A DNA stretch of 64,000 bases from Labilithrix sp. (GCA_019637225.1 JAHBWC010000001.1:212421-276420); one strand, 5' to 3'; shown: positions 19,701-29,158, counted from the first letter of the stretch. Notes: a model not told the origin generated them from the sequence alone. Numbers and translations: made by a program.

Positions 19701-20397
19701 TCCGCTCGGCCGGCGAGGAGCACTGCACCCACTGCCAGTTGCGGATCGGCGAGCACCAGACGCCCCAGTTGTGGTCGTGGTAGGCGGCCGCGCCGTCGAT
19801 CGTGTGGGTGACGCCGTCGATCGTGACCGTGCCGCGCGCGCGGGCGAGCGGAAGCCACGTCATCCAGAAGCCGTCCTCCCAGTCGAGCGGGCCCTGGGCG
19901 TCGTGGAGCAGCCACGACGGAGCGGCGCCCTCGGCCCGCTCGAGCGTCAGGTCCCAGGCGACGCGGCCGTCGCGGCTCGCGGCGACGATGCGGTACGTGT
20001 CGTCGTCGACGGCGTACGCGTGGTTCGTCGGGCCGATGCGCACGTCGGGACGCTCGTCGCTGACCTTCACCTCGGAGGGGCCGTAGAGATCGGTCGCGTC
20101 GAACGGCGCGCCGTCGCGCGGGAACACCATCGCGGCGAAGGCGCCCGTCCCGAGCCCGAAGGGCGACGCCTCGTACATCCCGAGCAGCGCGAGGCCGCTC
20201 TTCGGGTCACGGACGTTGAAGTACCACCACTCCGTGTACCACTCCTTGTGCGGGTGGTTCCGGAACGCCTCGGCGTGCGCCGCGTCGTCGGCGAGCGTCG
20301 GCGTGGGGAGGTCCGCTCGCGGCCTGGGCGAGCGCGGGGCCGGGCGCGGGCCGCGCGGCGGCTGGGCCATCGGAAGCGTCCACGAGCGTCGAATCAT
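16792..20397 (-). CDS. CrtC-like / OmpA-like / FAD oxidase fusion protein
   Basis: A 1201-residue chimera. Residues 55-365 resemble the CrtC/AttH hydratase-lipocalin fold (EWWYF at 56-60, YHDHNWG at 206-212). At 376-404 a Rossmann FAD-binding motif begins (FGGGVTGL...VTVVEPE). Before the FAD domain continues, an OmpA-like segment is inserted (about 455-540, with LAARRAEAVRDRL). The rest (545-1050) is amine-oxidase/phytoene-desaturase-like (EHGFRFFPAYYRH...RIP). A Pro-rich stretch and a C-terminal domain follow. CrtC enzymes hydrate carotenoid ends and FAD partners desaturate them, so lipid or carotenoid chemistry is plausible but inferred. ATG 20397 follows GGGAGGG. Could be two ancestral genes fused; no frameshift is visible. 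Confidence 0.8.
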   Translation of the reverse strand: MIRRSWTLPMAQPPRGPRPAPRSPRPRADLPTPTLADDAAHAEAFRNHPHKEWYTEWWYFNVRDPKSGLALLGMYEASPFGLGTGAFAAMVFPRDGAPFDATDLYGPSEVKVSDERPDVRIGPTNHAYAVDDDTYRIVAASRDGRVAWDLTLERAEGAAPSWLLHDAQGPLDWEDGFWMTWLPLARARGTVTIDGVTHTIDGAAAYHDHNWGVWCSPIRNWQWVQCSSPAERIALDLGYSDGFDPPRAAILDLDGRRVAFDASGIDLPTYAGFRDWPGTPWKYPESATTTLVDPTGRLRVEVEWSAPQSATLPLYTTIVLFEQHVAVTLRVSEKDESGSWQPARVFTLDGIAEWSDSYLAEWSTGEGLVGGYTAEATVFGGGVTGLTVAHELVDRGFAVTVVEPEQALDAKGDRGMAVGGMARSHYARVPRLGQAPASQPAGRPTPSSRDDRWSARHVTFAAGSSSVPDEAERAIASAARAFRDTYCDQGYRMRVSGASAAVEPEPRALAARRAEAVRDRLVASGVADDLIVLAADGATGRPEAIIALEEWVLPGEHGFRFFPAYYRHVTDTMARIPVYDRDGHQTERRVIDNLNPTPEQLMLRSGKRPVPAPSSSSTPLQMVRAALTTLIGDDYDPRDFLQMGIRISRYLATCPERRAPLEDMSWWNYLCGFSPKTRCYLYRYSNAFTRDSTASGRVLAAFDWRYGDARTNGSTYVQLFEPRPPGSGESFDGTLNAPTTEAWFIHWRRYLGERGVRFVSGALESLDVATVDGKEVVVPSVRRGGKATAEPWLGRTRRPHYVVVATDAPSAEKVSAPLPKVGVPAGLVGYTTSFDGKPRDPHTQPGIGPSDRLQTLSGVQYFFDQDFAIGCHAYSLDAPWSLSTLSMQRAWNRVPFVKRDGFAGLLSVDIGDFKVPAGPTRTTAWDSTYEELGTGVWMQLSNDLRTAPLGPSPVRLPRPTWFHVDDNLEFGDRDGKKGVVVRNETPYLVPITSDWERRPGPMPFDPDVPDAPVAPAPPAPGVWTAPHGGYPVHWGSLVYAGIYLKTFTRMTTMESANESGRHAVNAVLDHYNAHHGSTVAPPSPPPDRHPDPSELSADEVPSPFIGDYCRIWNIERYENPSFDTLKAIDQTLFDLGLPHLFDLLGVELLPSVLSHLFPYRGDCSPTGQAPPDPIPPPAPWCPPFVGNVVGKVARLFGRSKR

Positions 20398-20538
20398 GAG
20401 CCCTCCCTCGGCGCGCGTCGCGGCGGGAGCGCTCGACGCACGAAGGAGGGATTACGCCACGAGTTTCGCCGAGAGCGCCACGGAAATCAGGCGGCAGCGC
20501 GCTCGCTGTCGCTCGCACGCTCTCCGTCTCGCTCTCGT

Positions 20539-22266
20539 TCACCGGAAGCGCATGCAGCGCCCGCCCATGAAGGCGGCCTTGGCCTCGGGCCGCTCCATTC
20601 GCCGGAGGCCGCCTTCGCCCACCCAGGTGTCCTTGAAGTTCAGCTCGGAGCGCGCGCTGTTGTAGCCGATGCCGCGGAACTTCAGGCCGAACTTCCCGGT
20701 GAACGTCGCCCCGTCCATCGTCAGCACCGCCTCGTTCAGGTTTCCGGCGAGGTCCATCCAGGGCTCGTCGCCGGGACGGATGCGGACGGTGTCGGCCTGC
20801 TCGCCGTTCGCCGCGAGGCTCCCACGTCCGGGGGCCGCGATCTCCCACGCCTTGTCGTGCATGACGCTCTGGGCGAAGAAGGGAAACTCGTAGTTGTTCG
20901 CGTTGAGCGGGCTCTCGGGGAGGGGGAGGAGCGCGCCGGCGTCGTACGTGGCGTTGATCTTCGCGAGGTCCGCGCAGCGTCCGCCCGTCGTCGCGGCCGC
21001 CGTCGCCGGGGGATCCTCGGTGCCGACCTGCGTCCCGCAGCCCTGCGCGTTGCCGAGCGCGTCGGACCCGCCGCGCGGACTGTCCGTCACGAAGTCGAGG
21101 ACCTCGTCGGTCGCGAGCTGGCCGCCGTCCCAGTGGCAGAACGCGGCGAGCAGCGCGTTGGAGATGCAGTTCATCGCCTTGACCTCGAGGTGCTCGCTCG
21201 CGGGGATGATCGCGCCCGCGAAGTCTTTCCCGTCGGCGCGCGGCGGGAACTCCTTGCCCATCTTCGCGAGGACGTTGGCCGGGTAGAAGAAGGTCGGGAA
21301 GCCGAAGGCGGTCGGCGCGTGGGTGCTGCAGTTGTTTCCGTGGAGGTAGACGAAGAGCGAGCCGTTGAACTGGAAGTCGACGCCGGTCTTCCGCGTCTCG
21401 TCCGCGAGCGGGACGGGCGGCGCGTCGGGCCCGCCGCGCGGATCGCCGAGCAGGAGCCGACTGACGGTGATCTCCTCGCCGTCGAAGTCGATCGGGAGGA
21501 ACTTGTTCCAGGACGCGTCCCAGATCGGCGGAGGGTTTTCGACGATCCAGTTTCTGATCTTCGGGACGCCTCCGTACCGCGCCGTCACCGCGTTGATGAA
21601 CGCGCGGACGCGGCCGGAGGTGATTTCGTACTTGTCGAGGTAGACCGTCTTGTCGGGGTGCCGGGGGTCGGTGTAGCCCGTGACGGGCAGCGTCCGGCAG
21701 CAGCTCTCGTGGCGGGCGCCGGGGCCTACTTCGCCCTTCCCGCAGGTGTCGCCGCCGAGGTGTGGCTTGCAGCTCGGCGCGTCGACGCACTTCTTCGCGT
21801 AGTTGCAGGCGGCGTGGCAGTCGCCGTCCTCGAGGCAGGACTTGCCCTCGGTGCACGGCGGCGCGGCGGGGCCGCCGCAGTCGATGTCCGTCTCGAAGCC
21901 GTTCTTCACCTTGTCGTCGGCGCGCGCGACCGTGCAGACCTTCGTCGACTCCGGGCAGAAGTTGCTCTGGCAGTCGCCGCTCGCCTCGCAGGTCTTGCCG
22001 TCTGCGCATTTCGGGGCGTTCGGTCCTCCGCAGTCGATGTCCGTCTCGCCGTTGTCCTTGATCCCGTTGGCGCTGCCGATCGGCTGCGCGTCGCCTCCGG
22101 TGCACGCCGTTGGGCACGATCCACCGCAGTCGATGCCGGCCTCGTCGGAGTCCTGGCGCCCGTTGCTGCACGCCGGGTTCTTCTTTGGGTCGGACGAGCA
22201 GGACGCGAGCGAGACGAGCGCAGCGACGAGGCCGACGCTGCTCGTGACGAGGATGGCTGTGCGCAC
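20539..22266 (-). CDS. Cys-rich lipoprotein with SUMF1-like C-terminal domain
   Basis: A 575-residue exported protein. GTG start with GGAG 8 nt upstream, hydrophobic leader, then LASC lipobox. The N-terminal third holds three DxxETDIDCGG-type Cys-rich repeats of the kind seen in myxobacterial surface proteins. From about residue 190 the layout (YLDKYEIT, later CHWDGGQLATDEV, WMDLAGNLNEAVL, GIGYNS and C-terminal GGRCMRFR) matches the formylglycine-generating-enzyme (SUMF1) fold. Many such proteins are non-catalytic binders, and I do not see the classic C-x-x-x-C active pair with certainty. Outer-surface location is likely. Confidence 0.75.
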   Translation of the reverse strand: MRTAILVTSSVGLVAALVSLASCSSDPKKNPACSNGRQDSDEAGIDCGGSCPTACTGGDAQPIGSANGIKDNGETDIDCGGPNAPKCADGKTCEASGDCQSNFCPESTKVCTVARADDKVKNGFETDIDCGGPAAPPCTEGKSCLEDGDCHAACNYAKKCVDAPSCKPHLGGDTCGKGEVGPGARHESCCRTLPVTGYTDPRHPDKTVYLDKYEITSGRVRAFINAVTARYGGVPKIRNWIVENPPPIWDASWNKFLPIDFDGEEITVSRLLLGDPRGGPDAPPVPLADETRKTGVDFQFNGSLFVYLHGNNCSTHAPTAFGFPTFFYPANVLAKMGKEFPPRADGKDFAGAIIPASEHLEVKAMNCISNALLAAFCHWDGGQLATDEVLDFVTDSPRGGSDALGNAQGCGTQVGTEDPPATAAATTGGRCADLAKINATYDAGALLPLPESPLNANNYEFPFFAQSVMHDKAWEIAAPGRGSLAANGEQADTVRIRPGDEPWMDLAGNLNEAVLTMDGATFTGKFGLKFRGIGYNSARSELNFKDTWVGEGGLRRMERPEAKAAFMGGRCMRFR

Positions 22267-22495
22267 GACGAACTCCGTGGGGTTGGAGGCGGCTCATGCG
22301 AATCACGCGCCACGGCTGAGTACGTCGTCTACGTCCTTGGAGCGGAGCGCCGCTGCGCGCGCGCGTGAGTGCGGTAGAGAGCTCTTCCGAGGAGATGTGC
22401 CCCGTTCGGACGAGTTCGCGCGCGCGCCGCGCCGACGCCGCGCGACTTCGGATGCCCCGCCGCCTCGCGCGGGTGAGCGTGTGGCCTGCGTGAGC

Positions 22496-23776
22496 TCAGC
22501 CGTCGGAGTCTGGCCCGCGCGCGCACTCGGCGGCGCGCTCGAGGAGCAGGGTGCGCTCGCGCGCGTTGCGCGTGAGCGAGGCGGCGCGCTCGAACTCGGC
22601 GGCCGCCTCGTCGAAGCGGCCGAGCTTCGACAAGAGGTCCGCCCGCGCGCTCGGGAGAAGGTGATACCGCTCGAGCGACGGCTCGGATGCGATCGCGTCG
22701 ACGATCGCGAGGCCGGCGGCGGGGCCCTCGGCCATCGAGACGGCCATCGCGCGGTTCAGCTCGACGACCGGCGACGGCATGACCTCGGCGAGCTCGGCAT
22801 AGAGCGACGCGATGCGCGGCCAGTCGGTGGCGTCGGCCGTGCGCGCCCGCGCGTGGCACGCGGTGATCGCGGCCTGAAGCGCGTAGGGGCCTCGCGCGCC
22901 GCCGAGCGCCTCCGCGCGCTCGAGCGCGGCGAGGCCGCGGTGGATGAGCAGCTGGTCCCATCGCGCGCGGTTCTGTTCGAGCAGGAGGATCGGCGCGCCC
23001 GACGGGCCGGTGCGCGCTGGCGCGCGTGACGCGTGGATCTCCATCAGCGCGACGAGCCCGTGCACCTCCGGCTCCTCCGGCGTGAGCCCGGCGAGGACGC
23101 GACCGAGGCGGAGAGCGTCCTCGCAGAGACGAGGGCGCATCAGGTCGTCGCCGGCGGTCGCCGCGTAGCCCTCGTTGAACACGAGGTAGATGACGCCGAG
23201 CACCGACGACAGGCGCTCGGCGAGGTCGGCGCGGCGCGGCACCTCGAACGGGACACGCTCCTCGGCGAGCGTCCGCTTCGCACGGACGATGCGCTGCGCG
23301 ATCGTCGGCTCCGACACGAGGAAGGCCCGCGCGATCTCGTCGGTGGTCAGACCACCGAGCAGCCGGAGGGTGAGCGCGACGCGCGCCTCGATCGACAGGA
23401 CCGGGTGGCACGCCGTGAACACGAGGCGGAGAAGATCGTCGCCGACGTCGTCGTCGACCATGGCCTCGACGTCTCGAGCCGCCGACTCCTGCCGAGCGTC
23501 GAGCTCGTGGGCGAAGAGCTCGTGCTTCCGATCCATCATCTTGCCGCGCCGGAGCACGTTGATGGCGCGATTTTTCGCCGTGCTCATGAGCCAGGCGCCG
23601 GGGTTGTCCGGGACGCCCGACTCCGGCCATTGCTCGAGCGCGGCGACGAGCGCGTCCTGCGCGAGCTCCTCGGCGAGGCCGACGTCGCGCACGATCCGCA
23701 CGAGGCCGGCGATGAGCCGCGGCGACTCGAGCCGGTAGACCGCGGTGATGGTGCGATGCGTCTCGGTGGCCGGCAC
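22496..23776 (-). CDS. ECF42-type RNA polymerase sigma factor with C-terminal helical domain
   Basis: A 426-residue sigma factor. Region 2 lies near the N-terminus (LVRIVRDVGLAEELAQDAL...WLMSTAKNRAIN) and region 4 further on (LTLRLLGGLTTDEIARAFLVSE). About 230 residues then follow in a TPR-like extension, typical of ECF42. Members of this group usually have no anti-sigma factor, use the extension for control, and are encoded with DGPF proteins. No DGPF gene is adjacent here; one lies at 1480-1914. GTG start (complement 23776); no strong ribosome-binding site. Confidence 0.9.
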   Translation of the reverse strand: MPATETHRTITAVYRLESPRLIAGLVRIVRDVGLAEELAQDALVAALEQWPESGVPDNPGAWLMSTAKNRAINVLRRGKMMDRKHELFAHELDARQESAARDVEAMVDDDVGDDLLRLVFTACHPVLSIEARVALTLRLLGGLTTDEIARAFLVSEPTIAQRIVRAKRTLAEERVPFEVPRRADLAERLSSVLGVIYLVFNEGYAATAGDDLMRPRLCEDALRLGRVLAGLTPEEPEVHGLVALMEIHASRAPARTGPSGAPILLLEQNRARWDQLLIHRGLAALERAEALGGARGPYALQAAITACHARARTADATDWPRIASLYAELAEVMPSPVVELNRAMAVSMAEGPAAGLAIVDAIASEPSLERYHLLPSARADLLSKLGRFDEAAAEFERAASLTRNARERTLLLERAAECARGPDSDG

Positions 23777-23875
23777 GGGCGGCGATCAAAACAGTTTGTC
23801 CCGCCGACGCAAGCCGTTCGGCGCCGTACGTTGCTCGGTCGACGCTCCGCGCGTGCTCGGTCGACGCCGCGCGCC

Positions 23876-24157
23876 TCAGACGTCGGGGCGAGGATCGTCG
23901 GCGAGCGCGTCCACGCCGGCCGCCGTGATCCGGTAGACGAGCGCGGAGGCCCCGGCCGCGCGCTCGTCCTCTTCGCCGTCGGGGGCCTCGCCGTACTCGC
24001 CGAGCGCCTCGACGAGCCCGAGCGTGCACAGGCGGTCCATCGTCTCGTACTCGTCGACGGAGAGCTCGGCGCCGGCGAGCCCGCCGTGATCCTCATCGGA
24101 CAGCCGGACCTCGCGGAGGAGCGCTCTCTCGGCGGGCGTCAGCGACGGGGGCGGCAT
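23876..24157 (-). CDS. Small acidic protein, winged-helix-like C-terminus
   Basis: A 93-residue acidic protein (MPPPSLTPAERALLREV...). The end VYRITAAGVDAL resembles the last strand and helix of winged-helix proteins (YRLTxxG), so it may be a small DNA-binding or adaptor protein, but the evidence is thin. It lies between the ECF42 gene (100 nt downstream) and the ABC permease (67 nt upstream), same strand. No family recognised. Confidence 0.55.
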   Translation of the reverse strand: MPPPSLTPAERALLREVRLSDEDHGGLAGAELSVDEYETMDRLCTLGLVEALGEYGEAPDGEEDERAAGASALVYRITAAGVDALADDPRPDV

Positions 24158-24224
24158 CCGGCTCCCTCTAGCACGCTCTCCCTCCCCGCGGCCGTGCTCC
24201 CCGGCGCGAAGCGCCGCGAGCGAG

Positions 24225-24986
24225 TCAGCTCTTCAGGCGGTAGCCGCTCCGGATGAGCCAGCGCGCCGTGAGGAGGCAGATCACCATGAAGACGAACGTC
24301 ATCCCGGCGCTCAGCTCGATGCTCACGTCCGAGACGCCGTAGAAGCTCCAGCGAAAGCCGCTGACGAGGTAGACGACGGGGTTGAAGAGCGTGACCTTCT
24401 GCCAGACCGGCGGGAGCATCTTGAGCGAGTAGAAGCTGCCGCCGAGGAACGTGAGCGGCGTGACGATGAGCATCGGCACGAGCTGCAGCTTCTCGAAGCC
24501 ATCGGCCCAGAGGCCGATGATGAAGCCGAACAGGCTGAATGTCACCGCCGTGAGCACGAGGAACGTGAGCATCCAGACCGGGTGCGCGACCTCGTACGAG
24601 ACGAAGAGCCGGGCGGTGACGAGGATGATCGACCCGAGCATGACCGACTTCGACGCGGCGGCGCCCACGTAGCCGAGGACGATCTCGATCCACGAGATCG
24701 GCGCCGACAGCACCTCGTAGATCGTCCCCGCGAAGCGCGGCATGTAGATCCCGAACGCCGCGTTGGAGATGCTCTCGTTGAGGAGCGAGAGCATCGTGAG
24801 GCCCGGAATGATGAACGCTGCGTAGTGGACGCCGTCGATCTCGGCCATGCGCGAGCCGATCGCCGAGCCGAAGACGACGAAGTAGAGCGACGTCGAGATC
24901 ACCGGCGAGAGGATGCTCTGGAGCAGCGTGCGGAAGGTGCGCGCCATCTCGAAGAGGTAGATGGCGCGGATCGCGTACCAGTTCAT
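24225..24986 (-). CDS. ABC-2 type transporter permease
   Basis: A 253-residue inner-membrane protein with about six hydrophobic segments and the ABC-2 layout (long N-terminal cytoplasmic helix, [28 protein letters not shown] near the end as in NodJ/YadH-type exporters). Its ATG (complement 24986-24984) overlaps the stop of the ATPase gene as ATGA. Together they should form an exporter with two copies of each subunit. The cargo (lipid-linked sugar, drug or other) is not indicated by neighbours. Confidence 0.9.
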   Translation of the reverse strand: MNWYAIRAIYLFEMARTFRTLLQSILSPVISTSLYFVVFGSAIGSRMAEIDGVHYAAFIIPGLTMLSLLNESISNAAFGIYMPRFAGTIYEVLSAPISWIEIVLGYVGAAASKSVMLGSIILVTARLFVSYEVAHPVWMLTFLVLTAVTFSLFGFIIGLWADGFEKLQLVPMLIVTPLTFLGGSFYSLKMLPPVWQKVTLFNPVVYLVSGFRWSFYGVSDVSIELSAGMTFVFMVICLLTARWLIRSGYRLKS

Positions 24987-25909
24987 GCGTCCGACCTCAC
25001 CAGGCTGACGAAGATCTCTTCGAGCGAGCTCTCGCGGGTCTGGAGATCCTTGAAGTCGATGCCGAGCTCGGCGAGCGCGCGGAGCAGCCCCGCGATCCGC
25101 GCGCGCTCGGCCTCCGACTGGAAGCTGAAGACGAGCCGGCTCTTGTCGTCGGAGAGCTCGAGCGCGTACTCCGAGAGGGCCTCGGGGATGCTCGCGAGCG
25201 GCCGCTGGAGGATCAGGGTCAGCTGCTTCTGGCCGAGCTTCTGCATCAGCGCGGCCTTCTCCTCGACGAGGATGATCTCGCCCTTGTTGATCACGCCGAT
25301 CCGGTCGGCCATCTCCTCGGCCTCTTCGATGTAGTGCGTGGTCAGGATTACCGTCACGCCCCTCTCGCGGAGCTCGCGGACCATCTTCCACATGTCGCGC
25401 CGGAGCTCGACGTCGACGCCGGCGGTCGGCTCGTCGAGGAAGAGGATGCGCGGCTCGTGCGAGAGCGCCTTCGCGATCAAGAGGCGCCGTTTCATCCCGC
25501 CCGAGAGCGTCATGATCTTGCTGTCCCGCTTCTCCCAGAGCGACAGATCCCGGAGGACCTTCTCCACGTGCGCGGGATCCTTCGGCTTGCCGAAGAGGCC
25601 GCGGCTGAAGGTGACCGCGTTCCAGACGGTCTCGAACATGTCGGTCGAGAGCTCCTGCGGAACGAGGCCGATCTTCGTCCGCGCGGCGCGGTAGTCGCGC
25701 ACGATGTCGTGCCCGTCGGCGAGGACGGTGCCGGACGTCGCGTTGACGATGCCGCAGATGACGCCGATGAGCGTCGTCTTGCCCGCGCCGTTCGGTCCGA
25801 GGAGCGCGAAGATCTCGCCGCGCCGGATCGTCAGGTCGACGCCCTTGAGCGCCTGGAAGCCGGACGCGTACGTCTTGGTGAGCTTCGAAGCGACGATGAT
25901 CGGATCCAC
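24983..25909 (-). CDS. ABC transporter ATP-binding protein
   Basis: A 308-residue ATPase with Walker [10 protein letters not shown], signature LSGGMKRRL, Walker [13 protein letters not shown] and switch His in LTTHYIEEA. Its C-terminal extension of about 90 residues is typical of exporters of the CcmA/NodI/YadG group. I chose GTG at complement 25909 (encoding [14 protein letters not shown]) because GGAGGT sits just upstream; the frame is open further to 25960 but without conserved sequence. Coupled to the permease by ATGA. Confidence 0.92.
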   Translation of the reverse strand: MDPIIVASKLTKTYASGFQALKGVDLTIRRGEIFALLGPNGAGKTTLIGVICGIVNATSGTVLADGHDIVRDYRAARTKIGLVPQELSTDMFETVWNAVTFSRGLFGKPKDPAHVEKVLRDLSLWEKRDSKIMTLSGGMKRRLLIAKALSHEPRILFLDEPTAGVDVELRRDMWKMVRELRERGVTVILTTHYIEEAEEMADRIGVINKGEIILVEEKAALMQKLGQKQLTLILQRPLASIPEALSEYALELSDDKSRLVFSFQSEAERARIAGLLRALAELGIDFKDLQTRESSLEEIFVSLVRSDA

Positions 25910-26078
25910 GCGACCTCCGGCGTGTTGGATCCCACGAGCGCGCCCTGGCGCACAGCGCAAAACGGATCGTGCCGTCGCGGCGGTGGGTTGCGGAAGCTCC
26001 GCCGTGCCGAGCGCACGGGTCGCCGCCCGACGAGGCGCCTGCGCGACCGAAGAGGCGCGCCCCCGCGGCGTGGCGAGG

Positions 26079-26867
26079 CTACTGCTTCGTGAGGGTGAAC
26101 GAGCCGATGCAGGTCGGGCAGGTCCAGCCGCCCGAGAGCTTCTTGCCCGCCACCGTGCCGGTGTACGGCATCGCGAGGCTGCCCACGCCCGGGATGTTGA
26201 ACGTCCACGTGCCGCTCGTGGCGTTGCCCGCGACCGTGATCGCTTCCTTCGGCGAGGTGCCCGTCTCCCTGCGTACGAGGTTGCACGAGGGGAGCTGGCG
26301 GAGCTCGAGGCCCGTGACGTTCCCGGTGTTCGAGAACGCCGTGCCGTCCGCCGCGATCGTGATCGTCATGTTGCCGGCGTTGTTGAACGTGCAGTTTTCC
26401 CGCTGGCGCGTGTTCGTGTAGGTCCCCGACCACGTGCCCGCGAGCGACTCGAGATCGGCCGTGACGGTGAGGTCCTTGTCGACGACCGGCGCGCACGAGT
26501 TGTTCCCTGTGCACGCGCCGCCCCAGCCGGCGAACAGCGAGCCGGCGGCCGGCGTCGGCACGAGCGTGACCGCGGTGCCGGGCGCGAACGAGCCCGTGCA
26601 CGTCTTGCCCTGACAGGTTACGCCGCCGGGCGTCGACGTGATCGCGCCGGCGCCGTCGCCGCCGAGCGTCACCGTGAGCGTGAACGTGGGGTTCGCCGCC
26701 GGAGGGGTGACGGTGCCGTCGTCCGGCGTCTCGTCGTCCGTCGCGTCGTCGTCGACGTTGCGCCGGTTGGGGAGCTTGACGCCTCGCTCGTCGGGGTAGT
26801 CGCCGATCGGCGCCGGCGCGCACGCAGCGACGCTGATCGCGATCGCCGCCGTCACGAAGGACCGCAT
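26079..26867 (-). CDS. Lipoprotein with InlB B-repeat-like domain
   Basis: A 262-residue exported protein: leader [16 protein letters not shown] ends in a lipobox. An Asp/Thr/Pro-rich linker is followed by a divergent InlB B-repeat ([21 protein letters not shown]...[14 protein letters not shown]), a beta-grasp surface module with paired Cys. The second half (about 130 residues, Thr/Gly/Asn-rich) looks like a beta-sandwich. GTG at 26873 is an alternative start two codons earlier. No enzymatic motif seen. Surface adhesion or structural role is a guess from the module. Confidence 0.72.
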   Translation of the reverse strand: MRSFVTAAIAISVAACAPAPIGDYPDERGVKLPNRRNVDDDATDDETPDDGTVTPPAANPTFTLTVTLGGDGAGAITSTPGGVTCQGKTCTGSFAPGTAVTLVPTPAAGSLFAGWGGACTGNNSCAPVVDKDLTVTADLESLAGTWSGTYTNTRQRENCTFNNAGNMTITIAADGTAFSNTGNVTGLELRQLPSCNLVRRETGTSPKEAITVAGNATSGTWTFNIPGVGSLAMPYTGTVAGKKLSGGWTCPTCIGSFTLTKQ

Positions 26868-27059
26868 CCTCACAGGATACCAAGCTCTGCCCCGTCGTCG
26901 AAGGCTTCTTGCGGGCGGCAGCCATCAGCGCGCACCCGCTGTGGGAGATGTGAGGTGACGGTGGCCACGGCGAAGGCGTCCGAGCGATCGCCCGACCGCG
27001 CTCCGGTCACGCGCCGCCCCGGCCCGGAGCTGTCTATCCGACCGCGCTCCTGCGCCGGC

Positions 27060-28997
27060 TCACCAGCTCAGGTACGTCTGGTCCTTCAGCCCGCGCTCGA
27101 ACTCGGCGAGCAGCCGCATGCCCTCGGTGGGCTTCAGGCGGTCTTGCTTGATGGCCGCGTCGACCTGCGCCTTCACCCGCGTCGCGAGCTCGCGCGTGTC
27201 GTACTGGGTCATCTTCAGGACCTCGGCGATCGAGTTCCCCTCGATCGTCTCCTCGAGGTAGTAGCCGCACTCCTCGTCGTCATCGAGGAAGACGTGCACC
27301 TCGTTGACGCGGCCGAAGAGGTTGTGGATGTCGCCCATGATGTCCTGATAGGCGCCGGTCAGGAACACGCCGATGTAGTACGGCTCGTCGTTCCGCGAGT
27401 GGAGCGGGAGCGTGTCGCGCGAGGCCTCGGTGCGGTCGATGAACTTTCCGACCTTGCCGTCCGAGTCGCACGTGATGTCGACGAGCGTGCTGAGCAGCCC
27501 CGGTCGCTCGTCGAGGCGGTGGATCGGGACGATCGGGAAGAGCGCGCCGAACGCCCAGTGATCGAGCAGCGACTGGAAGACGGAGAAGTTGCAGATCTGC
27601 TGCGTGCCGAACTTCGGCTCGAGCGCCGCGAGCTCGTCGGGCAGCTCCGCCGCGTCGATCTTCTTCGTCGCCTGGCGGATGCGCCCGGCGATCTGCCAGA
27701 AGAGCGTCTCGAGGCTGGCCTTCACGTCGAGCTCGAGGAAGCCGAGCTCGAACATCTTCTGAGCCTCCTCCTTGACCTCGAGCAGATCGTGCCAGGACTC
27801 GAGCAGGTTCGACTCGTTCAGCCGCGCGTTCACCTCGCGCAGCGTGACGATCAGCTTGTGCTCCTCGGAAGGCGGCGGAGCGAGCGACTGCGTCGTGTTG
27901 GCGCGCTCGATCGCGCCGAAGGCCTCGACGACGAGGACGCAGTGCTGCGCGACGATGGCGCGGCCGGACTCCGAGACGATATGCGGGTGCGGGACGCGCT
28001 CCTCTTCGCAGACGTCGGCGATGTTCGCGACGATGTCGCGGGCGTACTCCTCGACGGAGTAGTTCATCGACGCGTCGGTCGGCGTGCGCGAGCCGTCGTA
28101 GTCGATCGCCAGGCCGCCGCCGACGTCGATGTACTCGATCGGGTGCCCGAGGCGGCGGAGCTTGGCGTAGTAGCGGGCGGCCTCGCGGACGGCGCGCTTG
28201 ATGATGAGGATGTCCGGGACCTGCGAGCCGATGTGGAAGTGCACCAGCTTGAAGGCCTGGGGCATCCCCGCTTCGCGCAGGATCGCCGCCGCCTCGAGGA
28301 TCTCCGAGGTCGAGAGCCCGAACTTGGCGTGCTCGCCCGTCGACTCGGCCCACTTCCCGGCGCCGCGCGCGACGAGGCGGACGCGGACGCCGATCTCCGG
28401 CTCGACGCCCATCTCCTTGGCGATGCGGACGATCGCGCGGACCTCGGAGAGCTTCTCCGCGATGAGGATGACCTTCTTGCCGAGCTTCCGGCCGATGAGG
28501 GCCGTGCGGATGAAGGCGTCGTCCTTGTAGCCGTTGCAGACGATGAGCGACTCGTTGTCCGTGTGGACCGCGAGACCCGCGTACATCTCCGGCTTCGAGC
28601 CGACCTCGATGCCGTAGTGGAACGGCCGCCCGGCCTCGAGGATCTCGTCGACGACCTCGCGGAGCTGGTTGACCTTGATCGGGAAGACGCCGCGGTACGC
28701 GCCGCGGTACTTGTTCTCGGCGATCGCCTTCGCGAACGCTTCGTTCAGGACGCGCACGCGGTGGTGGAGGATGTCCTGGAAGCGGATGACGAGCGGCGTC
28801 TTCAGGCCCTCGTCGCGCATCGCCTGCTCGAGGACGTCGCGGATGGCGACTCTGCGGCCGCGCGCCTGGAGCGGCGCGACGGTCATCTTGCCGTCGGGCG
28901 ACACGTCGAAGTAGCCGCCGCTCCAGCGATCGATCATGTAGAGATCGCGCGCGTCGTCGACCGTCCAGGAGTCTTGTTCGGTGATTCCATCCACCAT
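27060..28997 (-). CDS. speA: Biosynthetic arginine decarboxylase
   Basis: A 645-residue PLP enzyme of fold type III, normal length for SpeA. FPIKVNQ carries the PLP Lys108. FHIGSQVPD, DVGGGLAIDYDG, SESGRAIVAQH and the C-terminal active-site segment GAYQDIMGDIHNLFG are all recognisable. It converts arginine to agmatine, the first step of putrescine/spermidine synthesis. The start is placed at ATG complement 28997 (MVDGITEQDSWTVDDARDLY) because conservation begins there. No agmatinase or ureohydrolase is nearby. Divergent from the M20 peptidase gene, 161 nt apart. Confidence 0.96.
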   Translation of the reverse strand: MVDGITEQDSWTVDDARDLYMIDRWSGGYFDVSPDGKMTVAPLQARGRRVAIRDVLEQAMRDEGLKTPLVIRFQDILHHRVRVLNEAFAKAIAENKYRGAYRGVFPIKVNQLREVVDEILEAGRPFHYGIEVGSKPEMYAGLAVHTDNESLIVCNGYKDDAFIRTALIGRKLGKKVILIAEKLSEVRAIVRIAKEMGVEPEIGVRVRLVARGAGKWAESTGEHAKFGLSTSEILEAAAILREAGMPQAFKLVHFHIGSQVPDILIIKRAVREAARYYAKLRRLGHPIEYIDVGGGLAIDYDGSRTPTDASMNYSVEEYARDIVANIADVCEEERVPHPHIVSESGRAIVAQHCVLVVEAFGAIERANTTQSLAPPPSEEHKLIVTLREVNARLNESNLLESWHDLLEVKEEAQKMFELGFLELDVKASLETLFWQIAGRIRQATKKIDAAELPDELAALEPKFGTQQICNFSVFQSLLDHWAFGALFPIVPIHRLDERPGLLSTLVDITCDSDGKVGKFIDRTEASRDTLPLHSRNDEPYYIGVFLTGAYQDIMGDIHNLFGRVNEVHVFLDDDEECGYYLEETIEGNSIAEVLKMTQYDTRELATRVKAQVDAAIKQDRLKPTEGMRLLAEFERGLKDQTYLSW

Positions 28998-29158
28998 CGG
29001 TGGCGGCACTCTACTGCAGACGCACGCCGAGCCAACGGGGAAGCGCATGGGGGCCAGGATGAGTTTTCTGGGTGCCCGCACCCCCACCCACGCGCGGGCA
29101 GCGGACGGATTTCGGCGGTGCCCTCGGGCGGCCCATGCGATTAGCCTCCGGCCCGCCC

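Noticed and set aside
22298..22312. Reverse-strand TGGCGC-N5-TCGC before the SUMF-like gene.
   Set aside because: Only 8 of 10 positions with the -12 element altered. Such matches are expected by chance in this composition.
16933..22368. A 1811-codon forward open frame across the fusion and SUMF genes.
   Set aside because: Antisense shadow caused by high G+C. No motif is present and all conserved domains are on the other strand.
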